64,000 bases of DNA, from contig NZ_KK211206.1 in the NCBI RefSeq assembly GCF_000621025.1, forward strand, positions 177,924 to 241,923, in the 5' to 3' direction. The translations under genes were made by a program, and so were the position numbers. Each line of letters starts with the position of its first letter. Position 1 is the stretch's first letter. Of this stretch, positions 27,557 through 36,207 are shown piece after piece. The DNA is from Brackiella oedipodis DSM 13743 (GTDB lineage: Bacteria; Pseudomonadota; Gammaproteobacteria; Burkholderiales; Burkholderiaceae_B). The notes below the pieces were generated by a model that was not told the DNA's origin, did not search any database, and was given only the letters and a program-made list of their open reading frames with translations.

Positions 27557-29932
27557 ATGTCTTATGTTATTCCGTTTGAACACCTTCGTATGACCGATGT
27601 CGAGGTTGTCGGTGGTAAAAATGCATCTTTGGGCGAAATGATTAGTCAGCTCGCCGAAGCCGGTGTGCGCGTGCCTGGTGGTTTTGCGACCACGGCTGAA
27701 GCCTTCCGTGACTTCTTAAGCGTTTCTGGCCTTGATCGTAAGATCGAAGAGCGTTTGCAATCGCTCAATCCAGAAGACGTAAGTGCCCTGGCCGCTGCTG
27801 GTACCGACATTCGTCAATGGATTATTGAGCAACCCTTACCCCAAAAACTCGAGCAAGCGATTCGCGATGAATTTGCGAAACTAGACGCGGATGGTAAGGG
27901 CTGTTTTGCTGTGCGTTCTTCAGCCACCGCCGAGGATTTACCCGATGCCTCTTTTGCGGGGCAGCAAGAAACCTACCTAAACGTGGAAGGTATTGATGAT
28001 GTCATCAAAAAAATCCATCTGGTATTTGCGTCTTTGTACAACGATCGGGCGATCTCTTATCGTGTCCACAAAGGCTTTGCGCATTCAGATGTCGCCTTGT
28101 CTGCAGGTATTCAACGCATGGTGCGCTCTGACAAAGGCAGTGCGGGTGTGATGTTTACCATCGATACTGAGTCTGGTCACGACCAAGTCATCTTTATTAC
28201 CTCTTCATATGGACTAGGTGAAACTGTCGTTCAAGGGGCTGTCAATCCCGATGAATTCTATGTGTATAAACCAGCCTTAGCCAACGGCAAATACCCGATC
28301 ATTAGCCGTCGTATGGGCTCCAAAGCCATCAAAATGGAATTCAACGAAGGTCGTAAAGCGGGTGAAGAATCTGTTCGTACCGTAGAAGTCAATGATAGCG
28401 ATCGTCATCGTTTCTCATTGACCGATGATGAAGTCATCGAACTAGCCAAATATGCAAGCATCATCGAGAAACACTACCAACGTCCAATGGACGTTGAGTG
28501 GGGCCGTGATGGTATCGACGGCAAGTTGTACATTTTGCAAGCGCGTCCAGAAACTGTGAAATCGCAACAAGCGAGCAGTGACACGCAAACGCGCTACAAA
28601 CTTAAAGCGACTGGTAAAGTCTTGGTCACCGGTCGCGCCATTGGCCAAAAAATTGGTAGTGGTAAAGTCCGCATTGTGCACGACAGCTCAGAAATGGACC
28701 AAGTTCAAGCCGGTGATATTCTTGTGACTGATATGACCGATCCTAACTGGGAACCGGTCATGAAACGCGCTTCTGCCGTAGTCACCAATCGTGGCGGTCG
28801 GACATGTCACGCGGCCATTATCGCACGTGAGTTGGGGATTCCTGCCGTCGTGGGTTGCGGTGATGCCACCGAAGTCTTGCAAGAAGGTCATGAAGTGACC
28901 GTGTCTTGCGCCGAGGGTGACGAAGGTCGTATTTATGATGGCTTAATCGAGACCGAAGTCGAAGAGGTCAAACGTGGTCAATTACCACAAATTGACGTCA
29001 AAATTATGATGAACGTCGGTAATCCACAATTAGCATTTGACTTTAGCCATATTCCTAACAGCGGTGTCGGCTTGGCACGTTTAGAGTTTATTATTAATAA
29101 TATTATCAGTGTTCACCCTAAGGCCGTACTAGATTATCCACATCTCGATGCTGAACTCAAACATGCCGTAGAATCTGCAGCGCGCGGCTATGCCAGCCCA
29201 CGTGAATTCTTCGTTAAGAAACTAGCCGAAGGTGTGGCTACGATTGCTGCCGCTTTTTATCCAAAACCAGTCATTGTTCGTTTATCCGACTTTAAATCTA
29301 ATGAATATCGTAAGTTAGTCGGCGGTTCTCGTTATGAGCCTAGTGAAGAAAATCCTATGCTTGGCTTCCGCGGTGCCTCTCGCTTTATTGCCGAGGACTA
29401 TAAAGAATGCTTCAAAATGGAATGTGAAGCTCTTAAACTCGTACGCGATGAAATGGGTCTAGACAATGTCGAAATCATGGTGCCGTTTGTTCGTACCGTA
29501 CGTCAAGCCGAAGCTGTCATCGACTTAATGGCACAAAACGGTCTGAAACGTGGTGAAAACGGCTTGCGCGTCATTATGATGTGCGAATTGCCAACGAATG
29601 CGATCTTGGCTGAGCAATTCCTCGAACACTTTGACGGTTTCTCTATTGGTTCTAACGATATGACTCAATTGACCTTGGGTCTGGATCGTGACTCTGGTAT
29701 GGAATTATTGTCTGCGGACTTTGATGAGCGCGACGATGCTGTTTTATTTATGCTGGAACGTGCGATTAGTGCTTGCCTCAAAGCCAATAAATATGTTGGT
29801 ATTTGCGGTCAAGGCCCTAGTGATCATCCTGATTTGGCCATGTGGCTCAAACAAAAAGGCATTACGTCTATGTCTTTAAATCCAGATACCGTCGTCAATA
29901 CCTGGCAACGTATCGCCGCTGAGCAAAAGTAA
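27557..29932 (+). CDS. ppsA: Phosphoenolpyruvate synthase
   Basis: 791 residues (E. coli 792). Converts pyruvate and ATP to PEP, AMP and phosphate in gluconeogenesis. The N-terminal ATP-grasp domain holds [21 protein letters not shown]. The swivelling domain has the phosphocarrier His418 in [15 protein letters not shown], preceded by the Thr that PpsR modifies. The PEP-binding barrel ends with a Cys in [10 protein letters not shown]. Start at the ATG at 27557 behind AAGGTG; the TTG at 27539 is in frame but has no site. Confidence 0.98.
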   Translation: MSYVIPFEHLRMTDVEVVGGKNASLGEMISQLAEAGVRVPGGFATTAEAFRDFLSVSGLDRKIEERLQSLNPEDVSALAAAGTDIRQWIIEQPLPQKLEQAIRDEFAKLDADGKGCFAVRSSATAEDLPDASFAGQQETYLNVEGIDDVIKKIHLVFASLYNDRAISYRVHKGFAHSDVALSAGIQRMVRSDKGSAGVMFTIDTESGHDQVIFITSSYGLGETVVQGAVNPDEFYVYKPALANGKYPIISRRMGSKAIKMEFNEGRKAGEESVRTVEVNDSDRHRFSLTDDEVIELAKYASIIEKHYQRPMDVEWGRDGIDGKLYILQARPETVKSQQASSDTQTRYKLKATGKVLVTGRAIGQKIGSGKVRIVHDSSEMDQVQAGDILVTDMTDPNWEPVMKRASAVVTNRGGRTCHAAIIARELGIPAVVGCGDATEVLQEGHEVTVSCAEGDEGRIYDGLIETEVEEVKRGQLPQIDVKIMMNVGNPQLAFDFSHIPNSGVGLARLEFIINNIISVHPKAVLDYPHLDAELKHAVESAARGYASPREFFVKKLAEGVATIAAAFYPKPVIVRLSDFKSNEYRKLVGGSRYEPSEENPMLGFRGASRFIAEDYKECFKMECEALKLVRDEMGLDNVEIMVPFVRTVRQAEAVIDLMAQNGLKRGENGLRVIMMCELPTNAILAEQFLEHFDGFSIGSNDMTQLTLGLDRDSGMELLSADFDERDDAVLFMLERAISACLKANKYVGICGQGPSDHPDLAMWLKQKGITSMSLNPDTVVNTWQRIAAEQK

Positions 29933-29967
29933 TCTTATAAGTGATTGCTTGAGCTTTTTGAGCCTTG

Positions 29968-30003
29968 TCTGACAGCTTAAGACCATGATCTTAAACTGTC
30001 AGA
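29968..30003 (+). terminator. Long stem-loop after ppsA
   Basis: TCTGACAGCTTAAGA (from 29968) pairs with TCTTAAACTGTCAGA (to 30003), a 15-bp stem with one mismatch and loop CCATGA, 35 bp after the stop. No T run follows; it may act as a 3'-end barrier together with the hairpin at 30032. Confidence 0.55.
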
Positions 30004-30027
30004 TCCGCCTAAAATCATATACTCAGC

Positions 30028-30064
30028 AAAAAAATCCCCCATCGGCTTGGCCCATGGGGGATTT
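30028..30064 (-). terminator. Terminator after the DUF1328 gene
   Basis: Perfect 11-bp stem AAATCCCCCAT/ATGGGGGATTT (30032-30042 with 30054-30064). On the minus strand it runs into seven T. On the plus strand it may also help stop ppsA read-through. Confidence 0.85.
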
Positions 30065-30094
30065 GTTATGAAGAGTAGGGAAGAATTGAACGAT

Positions 30095-30253
30095 CTAGCG
30101 TCGGCGTCCAAAAATAAATGAAATTACTGAAACAATTAAGAAAATGACAAAAAGGACCCAAGCAATGTCTTTTGCCATACCGGCAGTGCCTGAGAAACCA
30201 AAAATACCCGCAATAATGGCAATAATTAAAAAGATAACCGAATAACGTAGCAT
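30095..30253 (-). CDS. Small DUF1328 (YtjA-type) inner-membrane protein
   Basis: A 52-residue gene, easily missed because of its size. Translation starts MLRYSVIFLIIAIIAGIFGF and ends FIFGRRR, with two hydrophobic segments (about 4-22 and 30-48) around a short polar turn (GTAGMAKDIA), which matches the DUF1328 family. AGGAG lies 7 bases before the ATG and a strong terminator follows. Function unknown; relatives are common in Burkholderiales. Confidence 0.85.
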   Translation of the reverse strand: MLRYSVIFLIIAIIAGIFGFSGTAGMAKDIAWVLFVIFLIVSVISFIFGRRR

Positions 30254-30384
30254 GATGAGCTCCTAACTAGAAGTATAAATATCTAAAATAGACAATCTCA
30301 TTTTACATAATTACCTTGGACATACAACAGATTATTTATGTTAACCCTATGTGTGCCTTACCGCTAAGTATGCCTTATGTGTTG

Positions 30385-30410
30385 TAAAAAAGTCACTTAT
30401 CAATGAAGTG
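30385..30410 (-). terminator. Weak terminator after smpB
   Basis: Minus strand: CACTT, 7-nt loop, AAGTG (30394-30410), followed by AC and a T run (30385-30391 on the plus strand as A). The stem is only 5 bp. Confidence 0.45.
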
Positions 30411-30421
30411 GGTGCTAGGGG

Positions 30422-30877
30422 CTAACGATTGCGTAAATCGTGTTTCATCATGCGTTGTTTTTCGCGTTGCCAATCTCTGTCTTTTAGTGTCGCGCGTTTG
30501 TCATGTGTTTTTTTGCCCTTGCCAAGACCAATATCCATTTTGATTTTGCCATGCTTATAGTGCAGGTTCAGTGGTACAAGGGTGTATCCTCGAATATCAA
30601 CCTTACCCATCAGACGGTTGATTTCTTGACGGTGCAGCAGTAGTTTACGAGTACGTGTTGCATTAGGATGAATATGGGTAGAGGCTGTCTCTAGGGGGCT
30701 AATATGCATATTAATCACATACAACTGCGCGTCGCGCACAATCACATAGCTCTCGCTCATTTGTACGCGAGCCGCACGAATTGCCTTAACTTCCCAACCC
30801 TCTAGCACTAAGCCAGCTTCGTATTGGTCTTCAATAAAATAGTCATGCCGTGACTTACGGTTTTCTGCAATAGCCAT
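30422..30877 (-). CDS. smpB: SsrA-binding protein SmpB
   Basis: 151 residues. Binds tmRNA and rescues stalled ribosomes. [30 protein letters not shown] and a basic C-terminal tail ([17 protein letters not shown]) are diagnostic. Start taken at the ATG at 30877, matching the family N-terminus; an in-frame GTG 45 bp upstream would add 15 residues not seen in the family. Divergent from ratA, with a tandem array between. Confidence 0.97.
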   Translation of the reverse strand: MAIAENRKSRHDYFIEDQYEAGLVLEGWEVKAIRAARVQMSESYVIVRDAQLYVINMHISPLETASTHIHPNATRTRKLLLHRQEINRLMGKVDIRGYTLVPLNLHYKHGKIKMDIGLGKGKKTHDKRATLKDRDWQREKQRMMKHDLRNR

Positions 30878-30943
30878 AGAACGATTTGATAGAGCACTCC
30901 ACGCTGCTTGTCTGCGGCTCACCCGCTACTGAATTTACGGGCT

Positions 30944-31016
30944 CCTTTAATCCTTAAACCCCTTAAATCCCCTTAAATCCCCTAAATCCCTTAAAACTTA
31001 TAATCTCTTATAATTT
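30944..31016. repeat. Short tandem arrays between smpB and ratA
   Basis: Six units of 8-10 bp with core CCTTAAATCC (30944-30997); the two at 30961-30970 and 30971-30980 are identical. Directly after come two 10-bp units CTTATAATCT/CTTATAATTT (30997-31016), each containing TATAAT. Similar in style to the arrays before rpsB. Confidence 0.8.
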
Positions 31017-31030
31017 TTTACGAATTTAAT

Positions 31031-31056
31031 ATTTACAAATTCAATTTTTTGTAAAT
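31031..31056. repeat. 9-bp inverted repeat before ratA
   Basis: ATTTACAAA (31031-31039) and TTTGTAAAT (31048-31056), 8 bp apart. Could be an operator or a hairpin. The rest of the 303-bp smpB-ratA gap is A+T-rich without a gene. Confidence 0.5.
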
Positions 31057-31180
31057 GCAGCGCGTAGGCTTTTGTGTAAATAGTCTATTATACAATAGGA
31101 GTGTAGATCCAGTGAAGACGGAACAGTGACTAGACTAGCCACTCTATAGCGTCTTTAAACTTATATAAGTGATTGATTTT

Positions 31181-31618
31181 ATGCATAATGTACAGCGCTC
31201 AGTGCTCGTTCCCTATAGTTGCGAACAAATGTTCAATTTGGTCGCCGACATCAAAAGTTATCCGCAGTTTATGCCTTGGTGTGGCGGTGCCGACATCCTC
31301 GAGGAATTTGAAAATGGTGTGGTGGCATCGGTGACGATTAGTATTGCTAGAATCAATCAAAGTTTTACCACAAGAAATACCCATGATTTTCCTCATAGTA
31401 TTCAAATGGACTTAGTGAATGGTCCTTTCTCTCATCTCAAGGGCTTATGGCGATTTATTGAACTCGCCGAAGATGCCTGTAAAGTGGAGTTTTCTTTAGA
31501 CTATTCGTTTAATAGTCGGCCCCTAGAATTCCTAGTCGGTCCCGTATTCAATAAAATCGCCAATAGCTTTATCGATTCCTTTAATAAACGTGCAGAACAA
31601 ATCTACGGTGAAAAATAA
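31181..31618 (+). CDS. ratA: Ribosome association toxin RatA / START-like protein
   Basis: 145 residues, polyketide cyclase/START fold. The N-terminus QRSVLVPYSCEQMFNLVADIKSYPQFMPWC matches RatA/YfjG. In E. coli it can block 70S formation; relatives are homologous to coenzyme Q-binding Coq10, so a ubiquinone role is also possible. Start at the ATG at 31181 fits the family; the GTG at 31169 would add four residues. Overlaps rnfH by 1 bp (TAATG). Confidence 0.92.
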   Translation: MHNVQRSVLVPYSCEQMFNLVADIKSYPQFMPWCGGADILEEFENGVVASVTISIARINQSFTTRNTHDFPHSIQMDLVNGPFSHLKGLWRFIELAEDACKVEFSLDYSFNSRPLEFLVGPVFNKIANSFIDSFNKRAEQIYGEK

Positions 31619-31989
31619 TGCGTGTTTACGTGTATTATGCCGCTAAACCCAACCATATTTGGCACCGCGCTTTAGAATTAGAGTCTGGAAGTACCTTGCA
31701 ACAGGCATTGCAGCGCAGTCGTGTACTGGCTTTACATCCAGAATTACTCAGGCATAGTTATGGCACGGGAGTGTTTGGTAAGATCAAGCCATTAGATTAT
31801 GTGCTGCAAGAGGGCGATCGTATCGAGCTTTATCGACCGCTGCGTTTTGATCCGATGGAATCACGACGCCGTCGTGCTGAACATCGACAAGCAGGGATCC
31901 TCAAGAAAAAACACCTCAAACCCGATCGATCAAAGCACAAGGACTTTATCGAATATAAGAACTCGCAAAAAATAAGGGGGACCTTGTAA
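31618..31989 (+). CDS. rnfH: RnfH family protein (UPF0125)
   Basis: 123 residues with a ubiquitin-like fold; the central region ALELESGSTLQQAL and the later EGDRIELYRPLRFDPMESRRRRA match the family. Its pairing with RatA is widespread (ratA-rnfH). Here a basic C-terminal tail of about 30 residues makes it longer than E. coli RnfH (about 96). Function not settled. TAATG overlaps on both sides. Confidence 0.9.
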   Translation: MRVYVYYAAKPNHIWHRALELESGSTLQQALQRSRVLALHPELLRHSYGTGVFGKIKPLDYVLQEGDRIELYRPLRFDPMESRRRRAEHRQAGILKKKHLKPDRSKHKDFIEYKNSQKIRGTL

Positions 31990-33077
31990 TGTCAGGAGTG
32001 ACTTTCTCTACTATCGATTGTGGTCAGCAGTTGCAATTAGGCCTAGCCACCCTAAATCGACCTCAGGTCTTAAATAGCTTAAGTTATGAAATGGCACAAG
32101 CGCTTAAGCAACAACTACTGAGCTGGCAACAGGATCCTAGTATTGTTGCTGTGATACTCACCGCCAATGGCCAGAAAGCTTTTTGTGCAGGTGGCGATTT
32201 GCATGGCTTATACCAACATACCGAGCAAGACATCACGCAAAATATCGAATTTATTAGTGATTATTTTGCCGTTGAATATAGCTTAGATGAGTTAATCCAT
32301 CACTACACTAAACCCATATTAGGCTTTGCACCAGGCATTGTGATGGGCGGTGGTTTAGGGCTCTTGATGGGGTGTAGTCATCGAGTGATTACCCCAGATG
32401 CCAGAGTCGCCATGCCGGAAGTCACGATTGGTCTATTTCCAGATGTTGGGGCTAGTTGGTTCTTACAACGCGTTCCAGGACAAGGGGGTAAGTTTTTAGC
32501 GGCCACAGGCGCGATTGTCAATGCTGATGATGCATTGTTTGCCGGTTTTGCCGACTATGTGATGGCTACAGAGCAGTGGCCACAGATTCTTGAACAATTA
32601 GCGAAATTACCTTGGCAAGCCAGTCACCATCGCTCTGCAAACCACGACCTTGTACATGAATTCCTCAGTGCGCAACAAAATTACGAGCAAGGTGTGGGCC
32701 CTTTACAAAAACACTTAGCACAGATTAATCGTTTGTGTGCTTATCAGGACTTCAAAACGGTATATCAACAAATCGCTACACTTGCCTCTAGTGAGGATAG
32801 TTGGCTACAAAAAGCCGCCTCCACCATGCTTAAGGGCGCGCCTCTGACGGTTGCCGTCGGTTTAACACTGCAATATAAGGCACGCTTTATGTCTTTAGCC
32901 GAGGTGTTTGCTATGGAGCATATCACTGTACTCAATAGCTGCTTTAGTGGCGAGGTGCGTGAAGGGATTCGCGCCTTACTCATCGATAAAGACAAAAATC
33001 CTCAGTGGCAGTACCAAAGTATCGATGATGTCGATGCTGACTATGTCGATCGCTTCACTAAAGAACAACTCTTCTAA
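31989..33077 (+). CDS. Enoyl-CoA hydratase/isomerase family protein, 3-hydroxyisobutyryl-CoA hydrolase type
   Basis: 362 residues, longer than classic enoyl-CoA hydratases (about 260) and matching the hydrolase subgroup. The oxyanion-hole strand AFCAGGDLHGLYQ and the MPEVTIGLFPDVGASWFL segment, with its Glu and Asp, are those of 3-hydroxyisobutyryl-CoA hydrolases of valine breakdown. No valine-pathway neighbours are in the window, so the substrate is uncertain. Its ATG overlaps the rnfH stop, placing it in the ratA-rnfH unit. Confidence 0.85.
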   Translation: MSGVTFSTIDCGQQLQLGLATLNRPQVLNSLSYEMAQALKQQLLSWQQDPSIVAVILTANGQKAFCAGGDLHGLYQHTEQDITQNIEFISDYFAVEYSLDELIHHYTKPILGFAPGIVMGGGLGLLMGCSHRVITPDARVAMPEVTIGLFPDVGASWFLQRVPGQGGKFLAATGAIVNADDALFAGFADYVMATEQWPQILEQLAKLPWQASHHRSANHDLVHEFLSAQQNYEQGVGPLQKHLAQINRLCAYQDFKTVYQQIATLASSEDSWLQKAASTMLKGAPLTVAVGLTLQYKARFMSLAEVFAMEHITVLNSCFSGEVREGIRALLIDKDKNPQWQYQSIDDVDADYVDRFTKEQLF

Positions 33078-33086
33078 AATCCATCT

Positions 33087-33114
33087 AAAAACGCTGCGGG
33101 TATGCAGCGTTTTT
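33087..33114. terminator. Bidirectional terminator between the hydrolase gene and ygfZ
   Basis: Perfect 11-bp stem AAAAACGCTGC/GCAGCGTTTTT (33087-33097 with 33104-33114), loop GGGTAT. T and A runs serve both converging genes. Confidence 0.92.
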
Positions 33115-33118
33115 GAGA

Positions 33119-34096
33119 TTAAACTTCTGGCTTTTCTAGAGAATAGGGTGGACGCTGCCATTCGATGGCTGGGCCATCGGCAGCCCCTAATTTGAGATTT
33201 GCTGTTTCGAGGGCATCAAGTCGGATTTCGAACAGCGTAATGGTTTGTTCGGACTCAGCGAGTTGAGCAATATTGATGATTTCGCCGCAAGGGTCATTGG
33301 TATTGGCCGTAAAGATATCATTGCTAGCAGGCGCTTCTAGGCCAGGACTGACACCAATGATGGCACGGCGTTTAAGATTACCCTTGTAATGACTGCGAGC
33401 CACGACTTCTTGACCCGGGTAGCACCCTTTACGGAAATTTACCGCTCCTAACGCATCATAATTGAGGCTCTGCACCAAAAATTTCTCAGTATTGCTTTGC
33501 TTAATCCAAGCAATGCCGCTGAAGATCTGTACAGCATTCCAATATTGACTAAATTGTTGCGCGTCCTCAGTGAGGGGGACACCAAGCTGCTGAGCGACGG
33601 CCGCACTTTGTTCAGCCCCGGTATTAGCGCTGTCAATCAGCACATAAGCCTTGGTATCCTCTAGTGCGCTGACTTGAATCAGTTGATGTTGGTCTAGGAC
33701 TTGTATATTGTGCTCTGAATTGAGTGTCTCTGCAGCAGCAAGCGGTGCATGACTGATCACGCCAAAGACCGGGCTTTGTAATTGTGTAAAGACCACCTTG
33801 GCTCGTAACACATACATGCGTAAGCGTTTGAGGACGGCTTGGACAATATCTGCCTGCATCAATAAATAATAGCTAGGCTCTGGGGTGGCGACCTTCCAGA
33901 CTAAAAAATTAGCCAGTACTCGGCCTTTAGGATTACACCAGGCCGCTACCAAGGCACGGTTTTCGGTGCATTTTTTGAGGTCTTGGGTGAATTGACCTTG
34001 TAAGAAATCAAATACATCGGCACCACTGGCTTGTAACACTGTAAAGTCTTTGAGCTCACCGGCACAAGTCGGTAATGTTTGGGCGATGTGGGTCAT
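33119..34096 (-). CDS. ygfZ: Folate-binding Fe-S cluster repair protein YgfZ
   Basis: 325 residues, related to the T-protein of glycine cleavage. The diagnostic motif KGCYPGQEVVARSHYKG with its conserved Cys is present. Helps assemble or repair certain Fe-S enzymes with tetrahydrofolate. Divergent from mltG. Confidence 0.95.
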   Translation of the reverse strand: MTHIAQTLPTCAGELKDFTVLQASGADVFDFLQGQFTQDLKKCTENRALVAAWCNPKGRVLANFLVWKVATPEPSYYLLMQADIVQAVLKRLRMYVLRAKVVFTQLQSPVFGVISHAPLAAAETLNSEHNIQVLDQHQLIQVSALEDTKAYVLIDSANTGAEQSAAVAQQLGVPLTEDAQQFSQYWNAVQIFSGIAWIKQSNTEKFLVQSLNYDALGAVNFRKGCYPGQEVVARSHYKGNLKRRAIIGVSPGLEAPASNDIFTANTNDPCGEIINIAQLAESEQTITLFEIRLDALETANLKLGAADGPAIEWQRPPYSLEKPEV

Positions 34097-34201
34097 AAAT
34101 TCTATCCTTAAAGGGTTCTTATCAAGTCATTATAAATATTGTGTAAAGAGTCGGCAAACTGCTTTTAAGTACTGTAAAATCTTTGCAAGCCTACTGAATT
34201 G

Positions 34202-35569
34202 ATGATTATGAAGAAGTTTTTGTTGAGTTTTTTTGCCTTTGTTTTATTGCTTTGTGCCCTGGTGGGTGGTTATATCGGCTATTTATTTTGGAGTTGGCAC
34301 CACCAAGCCTTGGATTTACCGCAAACTCGTTACGAGTTGACGGTTCAACGTGGTGATACTGTGAGCCAAGTGCTCGCCAAGCTTGAAGATCGCAAATTAG
34401 GCATTCAGCCTAAGTTTTTCTTATGGCAAGCCCAAAAACACAATTTATCCCGTAAACTCAAAGCCGGTGTCTACGAATTGCGGCAGGGCGATACCGCCGA
34501 GGCGTTAATGCATAAATTAGTCACGGGTGAGGTCATTCAACGAAAGGTCACGCTGATAGAGGGGCGCACGAGCCAGCAGTACATCCAAGAATTACAACAA
34601 AATGACGAACTTAAACATGTCCTTAAGGATATGGATGAGGCGGCTATTGCCAAGACCTTAGGTATCACTAGTGGTAATTTAGAAGGCATGTTTCTACCGG
34701 ATACTTATGTCTTTGTACCAGGTGATAGTGATTTAGATATCTTGCGTCGAGCGCATGCTGAAGCCGAGAAGCATCTACAAATGATTTGGGATAATCGTGA
34801 TGAATCCATACCCCTTAAGAACCCTTACGAATTATTAATTTTAGCTTCTATCGTCGAAAAAGAAACGGGCTATCACGAAGATAGAGCCAAGGTGGCGGGT
34901 GTCTTTGTCAATCGCCTTCGTAAAGACATGCTGTTGCAAACCGATCCCACCATTATTTATGGTTTAGGTGAGCAATATACGGGGCGTATCACCAAACAAA
35001 ACCTGACTACGGATAATGAATGGAACACTTACACGCGCAAGGGTTTACCTCCAGGTCCGATCACCAATCCGAGCGTGTTGGCGCTTACAGCCACTGCTCA
35101 TCCTGAGCAACATGATTTTATTTTCTTTGTCTCGCGCGGTGATGGTACCAGTGAATTTGCTAAAGATCTTGATCAGCATAATCGTAATGTCCAAAAATAC
35201 ATTCTTAAACAAACGCCCTCAGCGCCAGCGCTAGACAAAGAGTCGTCTGAAATCGCAGGAGCTGAAAAGCAAGCCGCTGAAAAGGCATCCGCTGAGAAAA
35301 AAAAGGCTGACAAGACATCCGCTGAGAAAGTAAAGACTGACAAGGCATCCACTAAAAAGGCGGGCGTGAACAAGGAGTCCGATAAAAAGGCATCTGCTGA
35401 AGAAGAATCGGTTGAAAAAGTAAAGGCTGACAAGAAGTCGGATAAACAGGGGTCTGTTAACAAGGAGTCCGATAAAAAAGAGTCAGCTAAGAAGGAATCT
35501 ACCAAAAAAGAACTACCTCAAAAAACATCCTCCGCAAAAGCGCCGTCAGAGAAGCCCACTAAACCATGA
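34202..35569 (+). CDS. mltG: Endolytic murein transglycosylase MltG with a long Lys-rich tail
   Basis: 455 residues. Cleaves nascent glycan strands at the inner membrane. One N-terminal membrane segment (about 5-25), a LysM-like region, then the YceG domain with catalytic Glu219 in ASIVEKETGYHED. E. coli MltG has 340 residues; here about 110 extra residues at the C-terminus consist almost only of Lys, Ser, Glu, Ala and Asp in degenerate KESDKK/SAEKVK-type repeats. Start uncertain between 34199 (TTG), 34202 and 34208; none has a good ribosome site. Overlaps tmk by 4 bp (ATGA). Confidence 0.95.
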   Translation: MIMKKFLLSFFAFVLLLCALVGGYIGYLFWSWHHQALDLPQTRYELTVQRGDTVSQVLAKLEDRKLGIQPKFFLWQAQKHNLSRKLKAGVYELRQGDTAEALMHKLVTGEVIQRKVTLIEGRTSQQYIQELQQNDELKHVLKDMDEAAIAKTLGITSGNLEGMFLPDTYVFVPGDSDLDILRRAHAEAEKHLQMIWDNRDESIPLKNPYELLILASIVEKETGYHEDRAKVAGVFVNRLRKDMLLQTDPTIIYGLGEQYTGRITKQNLTTDNEWNTYTRKGLPPGPITNPSVLALTATAHPEQHDFIFFVSRGDGTSEFAKDLDQHNRNVQKYILKQTPSAPALDKESSEIAGAEKQAAEKASAEKKKADKTSAEKVKTDKASTKKAGVNKESDKKASAEEESVEKVKADKKSDKQGSVNKESDKKESAKKESTKKELPQKTSSAKAPSEKPTKP

Positions 35570-36207
35570 AGCAAGGTCTATTTGTTACCCTAGAAGGGGT
35601 AGATGGTGCAGGTAAAAGTTCTCACCACCTCTTTTTAAAGAATTTTTTTGAGCAAGCGGGCTACGTCGTTATACAAACCCGTGAACCAGGTGGCACGCCG
35701 CTGGGTGAATCGCTGCGGCAATTGCTTCTTCATGAACCGATGTACCCTGAAACAGAGTTGCTTTTAATGTTTGCAGCGCGCCAAGAAAGTGTGCAGGCCC
35801 TGATAAAACCCGCCCTAGCACAGGGCAAGGTGGTAATCAGCGATCGCTTTACCGACTCAAGCTTTGCCTATCAAGGCGGTGGTAGGGGCTTTGCACAAGA
35901 ACGAATCCAAACGCTGGCTGATTGGGTCCATGCCGATCTGCAACCGGATCTCACCTTATTATTTGATCTAGATATAGACACGGCTAGACAAAGACTCACT
36001 GCAGCCCGTGAGGCCGATAGGTTCGAGCAAGAACAAGCTGAGTTTTTTGCGCGGGTGAGGGCCTCGTATTTAGACTTAGCTAAACAACATCCTGAGCGAT
36101 TTATAGTGATTGATAGTCGTCAACCCATTGCACAGATTCAACGACGACTACAACGCCAACTCATTGAATTCTTTAGTAATAAAGGGATCAAGCTTGCAAT
36201 TTCCTGA
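35566..36207 (+). CDS. tmk: Thymidylate kinase
   Basis: 213 residues. Phosphorylates dTMP to dTDP. P-loop LEGVDGAGKSSHH, the DR(F)TDSSFAYQGGGRG region and a LID with RLTAAREADRFE are present. Order mltG-tmk-holB-tatD is conserved. Overlaps mltG by 4 bp and the likely holB start by 14 bp. Confidence 0.97.
   Translation: MKQGLFVTLEGVDGAGKSSHHLFLKNFFEQAGYVVIQTREPGGTPLGESLRQLLLHEPMYPETELLLMFAARQESVQALIKPALAQGKVVISDRFTDSSFAYQGGGRGFAQERIQTLADWVHADLQPDLTLLFDLDIDTARQRLTAAREADRFEQEQAEFFARVRASYLDLAKQHPERFIVIDSRQPIAQIQRRLQRQLIEFFSNKGIKLAIS

Noticed and set aside
36110-36193. Longer N-terminus for HolB
   Set aside because: It lies in the end of tmk and does not match the family; a TTG with a ribosome site at 36194 fits.
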